A DNA stretch of 64,000 nucleotides from Paenibacillus sp. FSL R7-0345 (GTDB taxonomy: Bacteria > Bacillota > Bacilli > Paenibacillales > Paenibacillaceae), in assembly GCF_038595055.1 (NCBI RefSeq), contig NZ_CP152002.1:4756501-4820500 (forward strand). The letters run 5' to 3'. Positions 33,044 through 40,620 of this stretch are shown one piece after another (within the stretch, counting starts at the first letter, position 1; each line of letters opens with the position of its first letter). The notes under the pieces were generated by a model. It was not told the DNA's origin. It worked only from the letters and a program-made list of their open reading frames with translations, and did not search any database. Position numbers and translations under genes: made by a program.

Positions 33044-33838
33044 TTATCTGCCGTCCAGCAGATTGCCCAGGCCGCCGAGAATGCTGCCTTCCTCCTTGCG
33101 TCCGGAGCCGCCTGCCGCCGACAGGATGCGGTCGGCCATCCGGCTGAACGGCAGCGACTGCACCCACACCTTGCCCGGCCCGCGCAGGGTGGCAAAGAAC
33201 AGGCCTTCGCCGCCGAACAGCGCTGTTTTGACGCCTTTGACGAACTCAATATTGTAATCTACTGAGGAGGTCATCGCTACAAGGCAGCCTGTATCGAGCT
33301 TAATCGTCTCGCCGGGCTGCAGCGTCCGCTCCAGCACATGTCCGCCGGAATGGACAAAGGCCAGGCCGTCTCCCTCCAGCTTTTGCATAATGAAGCCTTC
33401 GCCGCCGAAGAATCCGACGCCCAGCTTACGCTGAAATTCGATGCCTACAGATACGCCTTTAGCCGCACAGAGAAAGGAATCCTTTTGGCAGATGATCTTG
33501 CCGGAGTACTGCTGGAGGTCAAGCGGGATAATCTTACCCGGATACGGCGCGGCAAAGGTTACATTCTTCCGCCCGTAATGCCCGCTGTGTGTGAAGACGG
33601 TCATGAACAGGCTTTCTCCCGTCAGGATCCGCTTGCCTGCACCCATCAGCTTGCCCATTAGTCCGCTGCCCTGACGGGAGCCGGAGCCATCCCCAAAGAT
33701 CGTCTCCATCGTAATCTCCGGGTCCATCATCATAAAGCTGCCCGCTTCGGCAACCACACTTTCTCCGGGATCAAGCTGAACCTCCACACACTGGATTTCC
33801 CCGCCCATAATGGCATAATCAATTTCATGTGCACTCAT
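33044..33838 (-). CDS. AIM24/TIGR00266-family protein
   Basis: A 264-residue beta-rich protein of the TIGR00266 family (TRAP-like beta barrel; related to yeast mitochondrial AIM24). Recognised by GESVVAEAGSFMMMD, ITMETIFGDGS, GKRILTGESLFMTVFTH, GVGFFGGEGFIMQKLEGDGLAFVHSGG and TALFGGEGLFFATLRGPGKVW. It has no signal peptide. The function is unknown; some homologues are linked to membrane stress. Confidence 0.88.
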   Translation of the reverse strand: MSAHEIDYAIMGGEIQCVEVQLDPGESVVAEAGSFMMMDPEITMETIFGDGSGSRQGSGLMGKLMGAGKRILTGESLFMTVFTHSGHYGRKNVTFAAPYPGKIIPLDLQQYSGKIICQKDSFLCAAKGVSVGIEFQRKLGVGFFGGEGFIMQKLEGDGLAFVHSGGHVLERTLQPGETIKLDTGCLVAMTSSVDYNIEFVKGVKTALFGGEGLFFATLRGPGKVWVQSLPFSRMADRILSAAGGSGRKEEGSILGGLGNLLDGR

Positions 33839-33954
33839 TCCTGCAGCCTCCTAAATGGTTTATAGTGCCTGTGTACCCGCTCTCTGTAATCCCGTGATGT
33901 TATGAACGAGATATATACGCGCTGCCCGGCGCTGCGGTTTCAGCCTTTCCCGCA

Positions 33955-33999
33955 CAAATAAAGGCCGGCTTAGATGCATCGCATCATAAGCTGGCCTTT
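33955..33999 (-). terminator. Terminator of yitT
   Basis: A 13-bp stem AAAGGCCGGCTTA/TAAGCTGGCCTTT (33960-33972 with 33987-33999, one G-U) followed by TTTATTTG on the minus strand. Confidence 0.8.
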
Positions 34000-34006
34000 G
34001 ATCATG

Positions 34007-34025
34007 AACCCCGCAGCGCGGGGTT
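34007..34025 (-). other. GC-rich hairpin just after yitT
   Basis: AACCCCGC-AGC-GCGGGGTT, perfect 8-bp stem with a 3-base loop, starts 14 bases after the yitT stop and precedes the true terminator. It may protect the 3' end. Confidence 0.6.
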
Positions 34026-34038
34026 AACTTTGCGCTGT

Positions 34039-34710
34039 TCACACTGCTGTACCATCTTGCGGCTTGCTTAGTTTCGGTTGAAGCTTCGGTACCTTGTTCA
34101 GCTTTGGTCTGCCCAGTGAGGTAGTCAGGGTAATTACATAACCGGCTACTACTACAGCCATCACTGTATACAGTGTCTCCTTGACCGGCATATACATAAG
34201 GGATAATGCCAGAACAACAACATCCATAAGGATGAACACCGTACCTACCTTGATTCCCTTCCACTCACTGATCAGCAGCGACAAAATATCGTCACCGCCG
34301 CTCGCACCGCCGCCCCGCAGGACCAAGCCCGCACCAAGACCTGTCAGTACACCGGACAACAATGCCGCGAGCGGCAGGTTATCCTGTAAGTCAATCACCC
34401 ATCCGGAATAGCGTTCCATCAGTCCGTAGGACAGCGTAAAGGCTGCTACAGAGATGAACGTGTTCACCACGAACGATTTTCCTTTAAAGATCATGGCGAT
34501 TATAAGTACTGGTATGTCCAAGAGTAGAGTTGATACAGATGGTGAAATGCCTAGTACATATTTGCCGAGCAATGCCAGGCCGACAAACCCGCCCTCGGTC
34601 AAATGGTTCTGATAATTAATGTGATAATAAGTAAACGCTAATAGCAAAGTTCCGGACAAAATAACGGTGAGTCGTAACGGCAGTCTCATGCCGTCGTTGT
34701 GATTCCTCAT
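34039..34710 (-). CDS. YitT-family membrane protein
   Basis: A 223-residue member of the YitT/DUF161 family with five or six hydrophobic helices; conserved segments are HLTEGGFVGLALL, GLGAGLVLRGGGASGGDDILSLLIS and KVGTVFILMDVVVLALSL. It lacks the usual C-terminal DUF2179 cytoplasmic domain and ends in a Lys/Pro-rich tail. Function unknown. AAGGGGAG lies 6 bases before the ATG. The transcript has a leader of about 255 bases with extensive secondary structure. Confidence 0.88.
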   Translation of the reverse strand: MRNHNDGMRLPLRLTVILSGTLLLAFTYYHINYQNHLTEGGFVGLALLGKYVLGISPSVSTLLLDIPVLIIAMIFKGKSFVVNTFISVAAFTLSYGLMERYSGWVIDLQDNLPLAALLSGVLTGLGAGLVLRGGGASGGDDILSLLISEWKGIKVGTVFILMDVVVLALSLMYMPVKETLYTVMAVVVAGYVITLTTSLGRPKLNKVPKLQPKLSKPQDGTAV

Positions 34711-34965
34711 ACAGGTCTCCCCTTATCGTAGTTGGCGGCTTAGACATCACCGGACCCTCTACGACGGGTTATACCAGAGGAGCTTATCCTTCGCATACAA
34801 TACTCCCTTCCCATGGCAGAGGCGGCTTCGTCATTAACAACGTTTCGCACCTTCTACAGGGAAGCTAAGTATAAGACAGATCATAACGTTTCCAAATCGT
34901 CCTTTGGGGAATCGTCCTTCGGGGACACATGGTATCCTGATCCTTTCTTTAATTTAATAACTTCT
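34711..34965 (-). ncRNA. Long structured 5' leader of yitT, class unknown
   Basis: The predicted transcript start (-10 TATAAT at 34972-34977) lies 255 bases before the ATG. The leader contains CTTCCC/GGGAAG pairing over about 50 bases, TCGTAG/CTACGA, two self-complementary GAAACGTT segments, and a 15-base tandem repeat near the 5' end. The ribosome site GGGGAG can pair with CTCC upstream. It resembles a cis-regulatory RNA but I cannot match it to a known riboswitch family. Confidence 0.4.
34895..34924 (-). repeat. 15-bp tandem repeat in the yitT leader
   Basis: AATCGTCCTTTGGGG is directly followed by AATCGTCCTTCGGGG, 14 of 15 bases identical. Each copy could form a small CC..GG hairpin. Confidence 0.65.
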
Positions 34966-34971
34966 GAATAG

Positions 34972-35000
34972 ATTATACCACGCGGCAGGCCGTCTCTAAA
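34972..35000 (-). promoter_or_regulatory. yitT promoter
   Basis: On the minus strand TTTAGA (34995-35000) and TGGTATAAT (TATAAT at 34972-34977) are 17 bases apart, an extended -10 promoter. Confidence 0.6.
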
Positions 35001-35027
35001 CAGGTTTCCAGTAAAAACATCACGATT

Positions 35028-35065
35028 CATGTAAATTTTACGCTGTATTCATGTAAAATTTACAT
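35028..35065. promoter_or_regulatory. Two copies of an ATGTAAAWTTTACAT palindrome
   Basis: CATGTAAATTTTACG (35028-35042) and CATGTAAAATTTACAT (35050-35065) are 22 bases apart, two helical turns. The second is a perfect palindrome and abuts the stop codon of the Crp-like gene. They lie 70 and 93 bases upstream of the yitT start. The cognate regulator is unknown. Confidence 0.55.
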
Positions 35066-35566
35066 TTAGTCCTGATTCCGCAGCAGCCGGTTCACCGTTT
35101 CACGCCGTACACCAATCAATTGTCCAATTTCTTCCTGGGTTAACAGATCTGTCAGCTGTGCGCCGTAAGCGTAATCTTTCATCCAGCGGTTAAGCAGCTC
35201 CATGCGTTCAGCAGGTGAGCCGACAGTCAGGTGATCCAGCCGGGTCTGCATAAACCGGACCTTCTCCTGGAGCAGCAGCGCAATCTCCATCACTTTGTCC
35301 GGATTCTCGCGCAGCTCCCGGTACCATTCCGCCGCCGGAACGATCTCAATCTCGCTCTTGATCATTGCAACAGCCGTTCCATGCGCCTCCTTAGGCGAAA
35401 TGAGGGAATGATGGGGGACGGTCTCACCGGGATACAGCAGATTGAACAGCACCATATTCCCGTTCTCATGCAGCCTCGTTACTTTGAACAGCCCGCTTTT
35501 CACCTTATACAGATATTCGCAGCTGTCTCCCTGACGGAACAAGACTTCCCCTCTGTGCAGAATCAT
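35066..35566 (-). CDS. Short Crp/Fnr-family regulator
   Basis: A 166-residue regulator, shorter than the family norm of 220-240. The cNMP-binding-like roll starts almost at the N-terminus (HRGEVLFRQGDSCEYLYKVKSGLFKV) and the C-terminal HTH is truncated after QEEIGQLIGVRRETVNRLLRNQD, lacking the wing strands. Residues for cAMP or an iron-sulfur cluster are absent. AAAGGAGAG precedes the ATG. It lies between yitT and the fructose operon; a twin palindrome follows directly and might be its site. Confidence 0.88.
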   Translation of the reverse strand: MILHRGEVLFRQGDSCEYLYKVKSGLFKVTRLHENGNMVLFNLLYPGETVPHHSLISPKEAHGTAVAMIKSEIEIVPAAEWYRELRENPDKVMEIALLLQEKVRFMQTRLDHLTVGSPAERMELLNRWMKDYAYGAQLTDLLTQEEIGQLIGVRRETVNRLLRNQD

Positions 35567-35645
35567 TTCGCTCTCTCCTTTAGCTTCTGTTTATGTATAT
35601 TAATAATTATACAGAATTACACCTTAAAATTGCAGTGAAACAAAC

Positions 35646-35690
35646 AGAAAAAACTGCGGGGAACAGACTGGTGTCTGATCCCCGCAGTTT
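35646..35690 (-). terminator. Terminator of the fructose operon
   Basis: A perfect 11-bp stem AAACTGCGGGG/CCCCGCAGTTT (35651-35661 with 35680-35690) with an inner CAGAC/GTCTG hairpin; the minus strand then has six T. It lies 20 bases past the fruA stop. Confidence 0.92.
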
Positions 35691-35710
35691 CATATGCGGA
35701 TCGTTAATTA

Positions 35711-37636
35711 TTATTTCGTCTGCAGCGGCTTCTTCCACAGTCCCAGCGTCAGGCCGGAGATCACGGCACCGATCAGCACAGCCAGCAGGAACAGCAGCGC
35801 GTTGCTGGAAAGAAAGGCAACGAATATCCCGCCGTGCGGTGCAGGCACGTTAATGTGCCAGAGCTGTGTCAGTCCGCCAGCAACAGCAGAACCGACGATG
35901 CAGGTAGTCAGCACGCGCAGCGGATCGGCTGCAGCAAATGGAATCGCACCTTCAGTGATAAAGGACAGTCCCAGTACGTAATTCGTAATCCCGGACTTGC
36001 GTTCAGTTTCGGTGAACTTGTTCTTAAACAGGGTAGTTGCCAGGGCAATTGCCAGCGGAGGCACCATACCGCCGGCCATAACTGCAGCCATCATCAGGCC
36101 GTTCGTGTTACCGCTGGAGGTGAATACGCCGATTGCAAAGGTATACGCTGCTTTGTTGAACGGGCCGCCCATATCAATAGCCATCATTCCGCCAAGAACA
36201 ATACCCAGGAGAACCATGTTGCCGGTGCCCAATTTGTTAAGGGCATCAATCATTGCTGTATTAATGGAGCCAAAGACCGGATCGAATATATAATAGGCTA
36301 CAGCTCCGGTGATCAGCAGGCCAAAGACCGGGTAGAGCAGAATCGGCTTCAGTCCGTCGAGCGTGCGCGGCAGGCCGGCAAAGGCTTTACGCAGGCCGAT
36401 GATGACATAACCGGCCAGGAACCCGGCAGCCAGACCGCCTAGGAAGCCGGCGTTGGAATTCAGGGCCATAATACCGCCGACCATACCCGGCATAAGCGCC
36501 GGACGGTCGCCGATGCTCATCGCGATAAATCCGGCGAGGATCGGGATCAGGAAGTGGAAGGCACCATCGCCGCCGCCGATCGTCTGCAGCAGCTTCACCA
36601 GCGGGTTATCGACGCCGGCCACCTGCTCGATCAGGAAGGAAATGGCAAGCAGGATGCCGCCGCCGACTACGAACGGAAGCATGTGCGAAATACCGTTCAT
36701 CAGATCTTTGTAGATTTTGCTTCCCACGCTGCCTGATTTAGCCGGAGCAGCTTCGCTGCTGGTGCTGCGTCCGCCGTCCTGGTAGATCGGGGCATCGCCC
36801 TTGAGAGCTTTGCTGATCAGCTCTTCAGGCTTGCGGATACCGTCACTTACCGGTCTTTGCAGCACCGGCTTGCCGGCGAAGCGGGCCATTTCAACATTCT
36901 TGTCGGCTGCCACAATAACGCCGCTGGCCCGGCGGATCTCATCCGCGGTAAGCACATTCTGCGCGCCTTCCGAGCCGTTCGTTTCAACGCGGATATTAAC
37001 ACCCATCTCCAGCGCTTTCTTCTTCAGCGCATCTTCTGCCATAAAGGTATGGGCAATTCCCGTAGGACATGCCGTTACTGCTACAACAAAACCGGAGGAC
37101 TCCGGATTTCCCACAATCATTTTTTCAGGCGCCGGCTTGGCTGCAGGTGCGGCTTTCTCCGCTTCTGCCTTGGCATCCTGCTCCGCCTGCTTGGCATCGA
37201 ACAGGGCGGCCACTTCATCCGGAGTGGAGGCATTCATCAGCGCATCGATGAATTCGCTTTCAATGAGCAGCCTGGACAGAGCTGCGAGTGTTCGCATGTG
37301 CATATTTCCAGCACCTTCCGGTGCGGCAATCATGAAGAACAGCTTGGCCGGCTCATCGTCCAGCGATTCATACTCAACGCCGGCGCTGCTCTTGGCAAAT
37401 ACTACTGTTGCCTGATTCACTGCAGAGGTTTTGGCATGAGGCATCGCAATTCCGCCGCCGATTCCGGTACTGGACTGGGCTTCACGCGCCAGGATTTTCT
37501 CTTTAAACAACACCTTATCATTGATTCTTCCGCTGGCTGCCAGACTGGCGATCAGTTCGTCGATCGCCGCTTCTTTGGTAGTTGCCTGCAGATTCATGAT
37601 CATTGCTTCTTTTATCATCAAATCTGTAATTCTCAT
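35711..37636 (-). CDS. fruA: Fructose PTS permease EIIABC
   Basis: A 641-residue three-domain PTS enzyme that imports fructose as fructose 1-phosphate. EIIA (about 1-150) has phospho-His in GGIAMPHAKT (about 66); a Lys/Ala/Pro-rich linker leads to EIIB (about 175-275) with phospho-Cys in TACPTGIAHTFMAE; EIIC (about 310-640) follows with GGILLAISFLIEQ and the GIxxGF-type loops. Third gene of fruR-fruK-fruA, 38 bases after fruK. Expression is probably controlled by FruR and CcpA. Confidence 0.96.
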   Translation of the reverse strand: MRITDLMIKEAMIMNLQATTKEAAIDELIASLAASGRINDKVLFKEKILAREAQSSTGIGGGIAMPHAKTSAVNQATVVFAKSSAGVEYESLDDEPAKLFFMIAAPEGAGNMHMRTLAALSRLLIESEFIDALMNASTPDEVAALFDAKQAEQDAKAEAEKAAPAAKPAPEKMIVGNPESSGFVVAVTACPTGIAHTFMAEDALKKKALEMGVNIRVETNGSEGAQNVLTADEIRRASGVIVAADKNVEMARFAGKPVLQRPVSDGIRKPEELISKALKGDAPIYQDGGRSTSSEAAPAKSGSVGSKIYKDLMNGISHMLPFVVGGGILLAISFLIEQVAGVDNPLVKLLQTIGGGDGAFHFLIPILAGFIAMSIGDRPALMPGMVGGIMALNSNAGFLGGLAAGFLAGYVIIGLRKAFAGLPRTLDGLKPILLYPVFGLLITGAVAYYIFDPVFGSINTAMIDALNKLGTGNMVLLGIVLGGMMAIDMGGPFNKAAYTFAIGVFTSSGNTNGLMMAAVMAGGMVPPLAIALATTLFKNKFTETERKSGITNYVLGLSFITEGAIPFAAADPLRVLTTCIVGSAVAGGLTQLWHINVPAPHGGIFVAFLSSNALLFLLAVLIGAVISGLTLGLWKKPLQTK

Positions 37637-37674
37637 ATTGTTCAGCTCCCTATGTTCCTCATAAATGCTGTTAA

Positions 37675-38589
37675 CTAACCTAGCTGTGTAATCTGAATAC
37701 GGGGGCGCAGCTCGCTGATAAATCCGCCATCCGCCAGATCATCGGAGAAAGCTGTTGCACTGCCTGAAGCCACGCCTGTGCGGAACGCCTCCAGTACATT
37801 GCCCTCTTTGGATAAGGTACCTACAAAACCTGCGATCATCGAATCGCCTGCACCTACCGAATTTCTCACCTGGCCTGCTGGTGCACTCGCGCTGTATACT
37901 CCCTGCTCGGTGATCAGCAATGCCCCGTCGCCGGCCATCGAGACCAGCACATGCTGTGCTCCCGCCTCCAGCAGCTTGCGGCCGTACGTAATAATTTCTT
38001 CTCTGGTGGTGATGGTAACCCCGAACAGTTCGGCAAGCTCATGATGATTGGGCTTGACGAGCAGCGGACCGTACACAAGAGCCTGCTGCAGGGCCTGTCC
38101 CGTCGTATCTATGACGAACTGTGCGCCCTGCTGCTTGCACACCCCGATCAGTCTGTTATAGAAATCCCCGCCAAGTGAAGGCGGAATACTGCCGGACAAA
38201 ACGACGATATCCCCCGCCTGAAGATGACCCAGCTTGTTTATCAGCGCCTCGGCTTCAGCTGCGGTAATTTCCGGTCCGGCTCCGTTAATCTCGGTCTCTT
38301 CCCCGGATTTCAGCTTGATGTTAATCCGTGTGTCACCGCCGACAGGAACGAAATCACTTGAGGTTCCTTCCTCACGCAGCCAGTCCTCAATGAACCGGCC
38401 GGTGAAGCCGCCGAGAAAGCCGGTCGCCGTATTGTTCACACCAAGCTGATTCAGCACGCGTGATACGTTAATGCCTTTGCCGCCTGGCAGCTTCAGGTCA
38501 CGGGACATCCGGTTCAGGCTGCCGAGCTTCATATCTTCCACTTCCACGATATAGTCAATGGAAGGATTAAGTGTAACGGTATAGATCAT
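37675..38589 (-). CDS. fruK: 1-phosphofructokinase
   Basis: A 304-residue PfkB-family kinase, fructose 1-phosphate to fructose 1,6-bisphosphate. Begins MIYTVTLNPSIDYIVEV; carries KLPGGKGINVSRVL near 35, and the C-terminal PfkB signature NSVGAGDSMIAGFV with the catalytic Asp. I start at the ATG at 38589 because GAGGG lies 6 bases before it; the ATG two codons earlier touches the ribosome site. Sits 38 bases before fruA and 32 after fruR. Confidence 0.96.
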   Translation of the reverse strand: MIYTVTLNPSIDYIVEVEDMKLGSLNRMSRDLKLPGGKGINVSRVLNQLGVNNTATGFLGGFTGRFIEDWLREEGTSSDFVPVGGDTRINIKLKSGEETEINGAGPEITAAEAEALINKLGHLQAGDIVVLSGSIPPSLGGDFYNRLIGVCKQQGAQFVIDTTGQALQQALVYGPLLVKPNHHELAELFGVTITTREEIITYGRKLLEAGAQHVLVSMAGDGALLITEQGVYSASAPAGQVRNSVGAGDSMIAGFVGTLSKEGNVLEAFRTGVASGSATAFSDDLADGGFISELRPRIQITQLG

Positions 38590-38621
38590 GTTCATCCCTC
38601 ATTATTGTGGTTTACTTGCCT

Positions 38622-39386
38622 TCACACGATGGTAAAGCCGATATCCAGGGCTTCAAGTCCGCGGGTAAAGCTGTCCGGCGCTGCCGAATCCAGGATGCAG
38701 TGATCGATTTCCTGCAGATCAGCCACTTTACAGAAGGATACCTGGCCGATCTTGCTGTGATCCGCAAGCAGAATGGACTGCTTGGCAACGGCGATCATTT
38801 TGCGCTTCGTAGCTGCCTCCAGCATGTTGGGAGTGGTAATTCCCTCCTGCAGATCAAGCCCGTTCGTTCCCAGAAAGGCTTTGTCCACCCGGACCATCTC
38901 AAGTGACCGTTCCGTCATCGGACCGACAAACGCCATCGTATCCGGCCTCAGCATGCCGCCGGTAATCGACACTTCAATATTCCGGCAGTCCCTCAGCTCA
39001 TTCAAAGCCATGATTGAATTGGTAATGACCTTCAGATTGGAGAAGCTCTTGAGCGCCTTGGCGATCTGTAGGGTCGTTGTCCCTCCGTCAAGCAGAATGG
39101 CATCGCCTTCCTGAATCATCTGGACTGCCTTGGCAGCAATCCGCAGCTTCTCGTCCTGCAGCCGGTCTTCCTTATCCGGAAAAGCAGCTTCAAAGTTAAC
39201 ACTCTGCAGCGATACTGCCCCTCCGTGCGTCCGCTTCAGGAGCCTTGCTTCCTCCAGCTCCTTCAAATCCCGGCGCACCGTTGATTCGGAGACGCCGAGC
39301 TCCAGGCTCAGCTCCTGAACCGATGCCCTTGTACGCTGCTCGACAAACTGTACGATGCTCCGTTTTCTTTCTTCTTCAAACAGCAC
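38622..39386 (-). CDS. fruR: DeoR-family fructose operon repressor
   Basis: A 254-residue DeoR regulator: N-terminal HTH FEEERKRSIVQFVEQRTRASVQELSLELGVSESTVRRDLKELE and effector domain with ILLDGGTTTLQIAKAL and VITNSIMALNEL. It should release DNA on binding fructose 1-phosphate. First gene of the operon; repeated TTGATCATTT motifs lie in the promoter region. Confidence 0.94.
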   Translation of the reverse strand: MLFEEERKRSIVQFVEQRTRASVQELSLELGVSESTVRRDLKELEEARLLKRTHGGAVSLQSVNFEAAFPDKEDRLQDEKLRIAAKAVQMIQEGDAILLDGGTTTLQIAKALKSFSNLKVITNSIMALNELRDCRNIEVSITGGMLRPDTMAFVGPMTERSLEMVRVDKAFLGTNGLDLQEGITTPNMLEAATKRKMIAVAKQSILLADHSKIGQVSFCKVADLQEIDHCILDSAAPDSFTRGLEALDIGFTIV

Positions 39387-39462
39387 AGCAGTTCACTCCC
39401 TCTACGCATAGCGTAAGCACGAAGTCACCCTGCTATGCAAATCTATGTTATTAACCGCTAAC

Positions 39463-39535
39463 TTGATCATTTATCTGACGTTTGATGCTCATTATTGATC
39501 ATTTCTGCTTATTTATGATTTTAACAGCGTTTTCA
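39463..39535 (-). promoter_or_regulatory. Fructose operon control region: FruR repeats and cre-like site
   Basis: TTGATCATTT occurs at 39463-39472 and 39495-39504, 32 bases (three turns) apart, probable FruR sites. TAACAGCGTTTTCA (39522-39535) matches 12 of 14 positions of the CcpA cre consensus TGWAANCGNTNWCA and lies at the upstream edge of the promoter. Confidence 0.55.
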
Positions 39536-39671
39536 AATGAAGTAAAGTGATTTTTTTTGCTCATATATACAAAAAGTAAGTCTTGAGAAATATCCTCCCT
39601 ATTGCCTATTTCCTCCCGCAGGCAAGCAACATATTAATAAATATATATGGCGAAAAGCAGGTGAACAGGAA

Positions 39672-39962
39672 ATGGCCAATAACATAAACGGTTATGGCAG
39701 CGGCATCAGCAATAATAAGAGCAGCAAAAATCCCGGCAGCACCGGGAATCCTGTGGAGTCTGCGGAATTAACCGCTGATGACTACGAGATTATCGCAGCC
39801 GGACTGGCTGCTCTTGGAGAGGTCTTTGCATTCCTTGCACTCGTCAAGGCTAAGCAGGTTACAAAAGAAACCGGCGGCCAGGTTGATATAGAGCCTGCTC
39901 TGTTCATCCAATCCCGGCGCAAAAAAGCGGCAGACAAGAAATCCCGTCTGCCGCGCCGTTAA
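39672..39962 (+). CDS. Small protein of unknown function
   Basis: A 96-residue protein with a Gly/Ser/Asn-rich N-terminus (about 1-28), one hydrophobic segment YEIIAAGLAALGEVFAFLALVKAKQ (shown by its extent, about 38-60) and a very basic C-terminus SRRKKAADKKSRLPRR. AGGTGAAC and AGGAA precede the ATG. The last 36 bases double as the terminator of the convergent gene, so the basic tail is partly dictated by that hairpin. No family recognised. Confidence 0.7.
   Translation: MANNINGYGSGISNNKSSKNPGSTGNPVESAELTADDYEIIAAGLAALGEVFAFLALVKAKQVTKETGGQVDIEPALFIQSRRKKAADKKSRLPRR
39921..39954 (-). terminator. Terminator of the stress-protein gene, inside the opposite CDS
   Basis: A perfect 9-bp stem GCGGCAGAC/GTCTGCCGC (39927-39935 with 39946-39954) closes on 10 bases and is followed on the minus strand by six T. 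It serves the minus-strand gene ending at 39971 but lies in the coding end of the plus-strand gene. Confidence 0.85.
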
Positions 39963-39970
39963 CTGCTGAT

Positions 39971-40450
39971 TTATTCAGCAGCGGCCAGTGGAATGGCATG
40001 ATGCTGCTCCATGATCTCACTGATCTGCCCGCGCTGATCCTCTTCAATGTCCACAATGACAATAATATGCTCCATTTCGGCATGCTCCGCATATTTAAGG
40101 GCATCCGCCTCCGGTATGCCCATTCCGATCAGGCTGACAGCAAGGCCATCCCCCTCCAGGTCAGCCCCGGCCAGCTTGCGCGCTGCCGGGCCCGCGGATA
40201 CAGCGGTATCGTTAATCATATCCAGTCCGACACCCAACTCCCGGGCTGTTCCGAACAAGCCTTCATTACCGGCTCCACTCTCCGCCCTGCCGATTCCTGT
40301 ATCGTGGCTGATCAGCTCCAGCGTATTTTTTTGCTTCGCCACAGCTGAAATATGCTTCTTCTTAATACCACTCTTCCTTAAATCTTCGATTGCCAGTATG
40401 GCATCGCTCCGGTGTCCGAAGATCCCCAAAACCAGCGTAGTCATCTGCAT
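39971..40450 (-). CDS. General stress protein 17M-like protein
   Basis: A 159-residue protein related to the YflT/17M and low-temperature-induced protein group: N-terminal ferredoxin-like unit VLGIFGHRSDAILAIEDLRKSGIKKKHISAVAKQ (by extent, about 6-40), a Gly-rich loop region near 55-95 and a second unit LIGMGIPEADALKYAEHAEMEHIIVIVDIEE. Gly-rich middle usually inserts in or packs on membranes in longer homologues. Role in stress is inferred from family only. Confidence 0.78.
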   Translation of the reverse strand: MQMTTLVLGIFGHRSDAILAIEDLRKSGIKKKHISAVAKQKNTLELISHDTGIGRAESGAGNEGLFGTARELGVGLDMINDTAVSAGPAARKLAGADLEGDGLAVSLIGMGIPEADALKYAEHAEMEHIIVIVDIEEDQRGQISEIMEQHHAIPLAAAE

Positions 40451-40620
40451 CCCCTCCTTTTAATCCGTATTAACCGGCTCTTTTCCCGCCTAAACCCGGC
40501 CTCTGGGAATTTGCAATCTAGCAGGCTGAATCAATCTCTATCGTTTCGGTTATAAAGATAGAATCGGGATGAGCTGTACATAGGGTCACGCTACACAATC
40601 AAAATTACGGAGGTGCTGCT

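Noticed and set aside
34711-34965. Lysine or fluoride riboswitch before yitT
   Set aside because: Short stretches look alike (for example AGGTGCGA, GGTGATG), but the other conserved cores are missing.
35590-35625. PerR-like box before the Crp-type gene
   Set aside because: Only 12 of 15 positions match in a very AT-rich stretch.
40535-40600. SigB-type promoter before the UPF0118 permease
   Set aside because: GGTTAT and GGGATG at about the right distance, but both differ from consensus and many Paenibacillus lack SigB.
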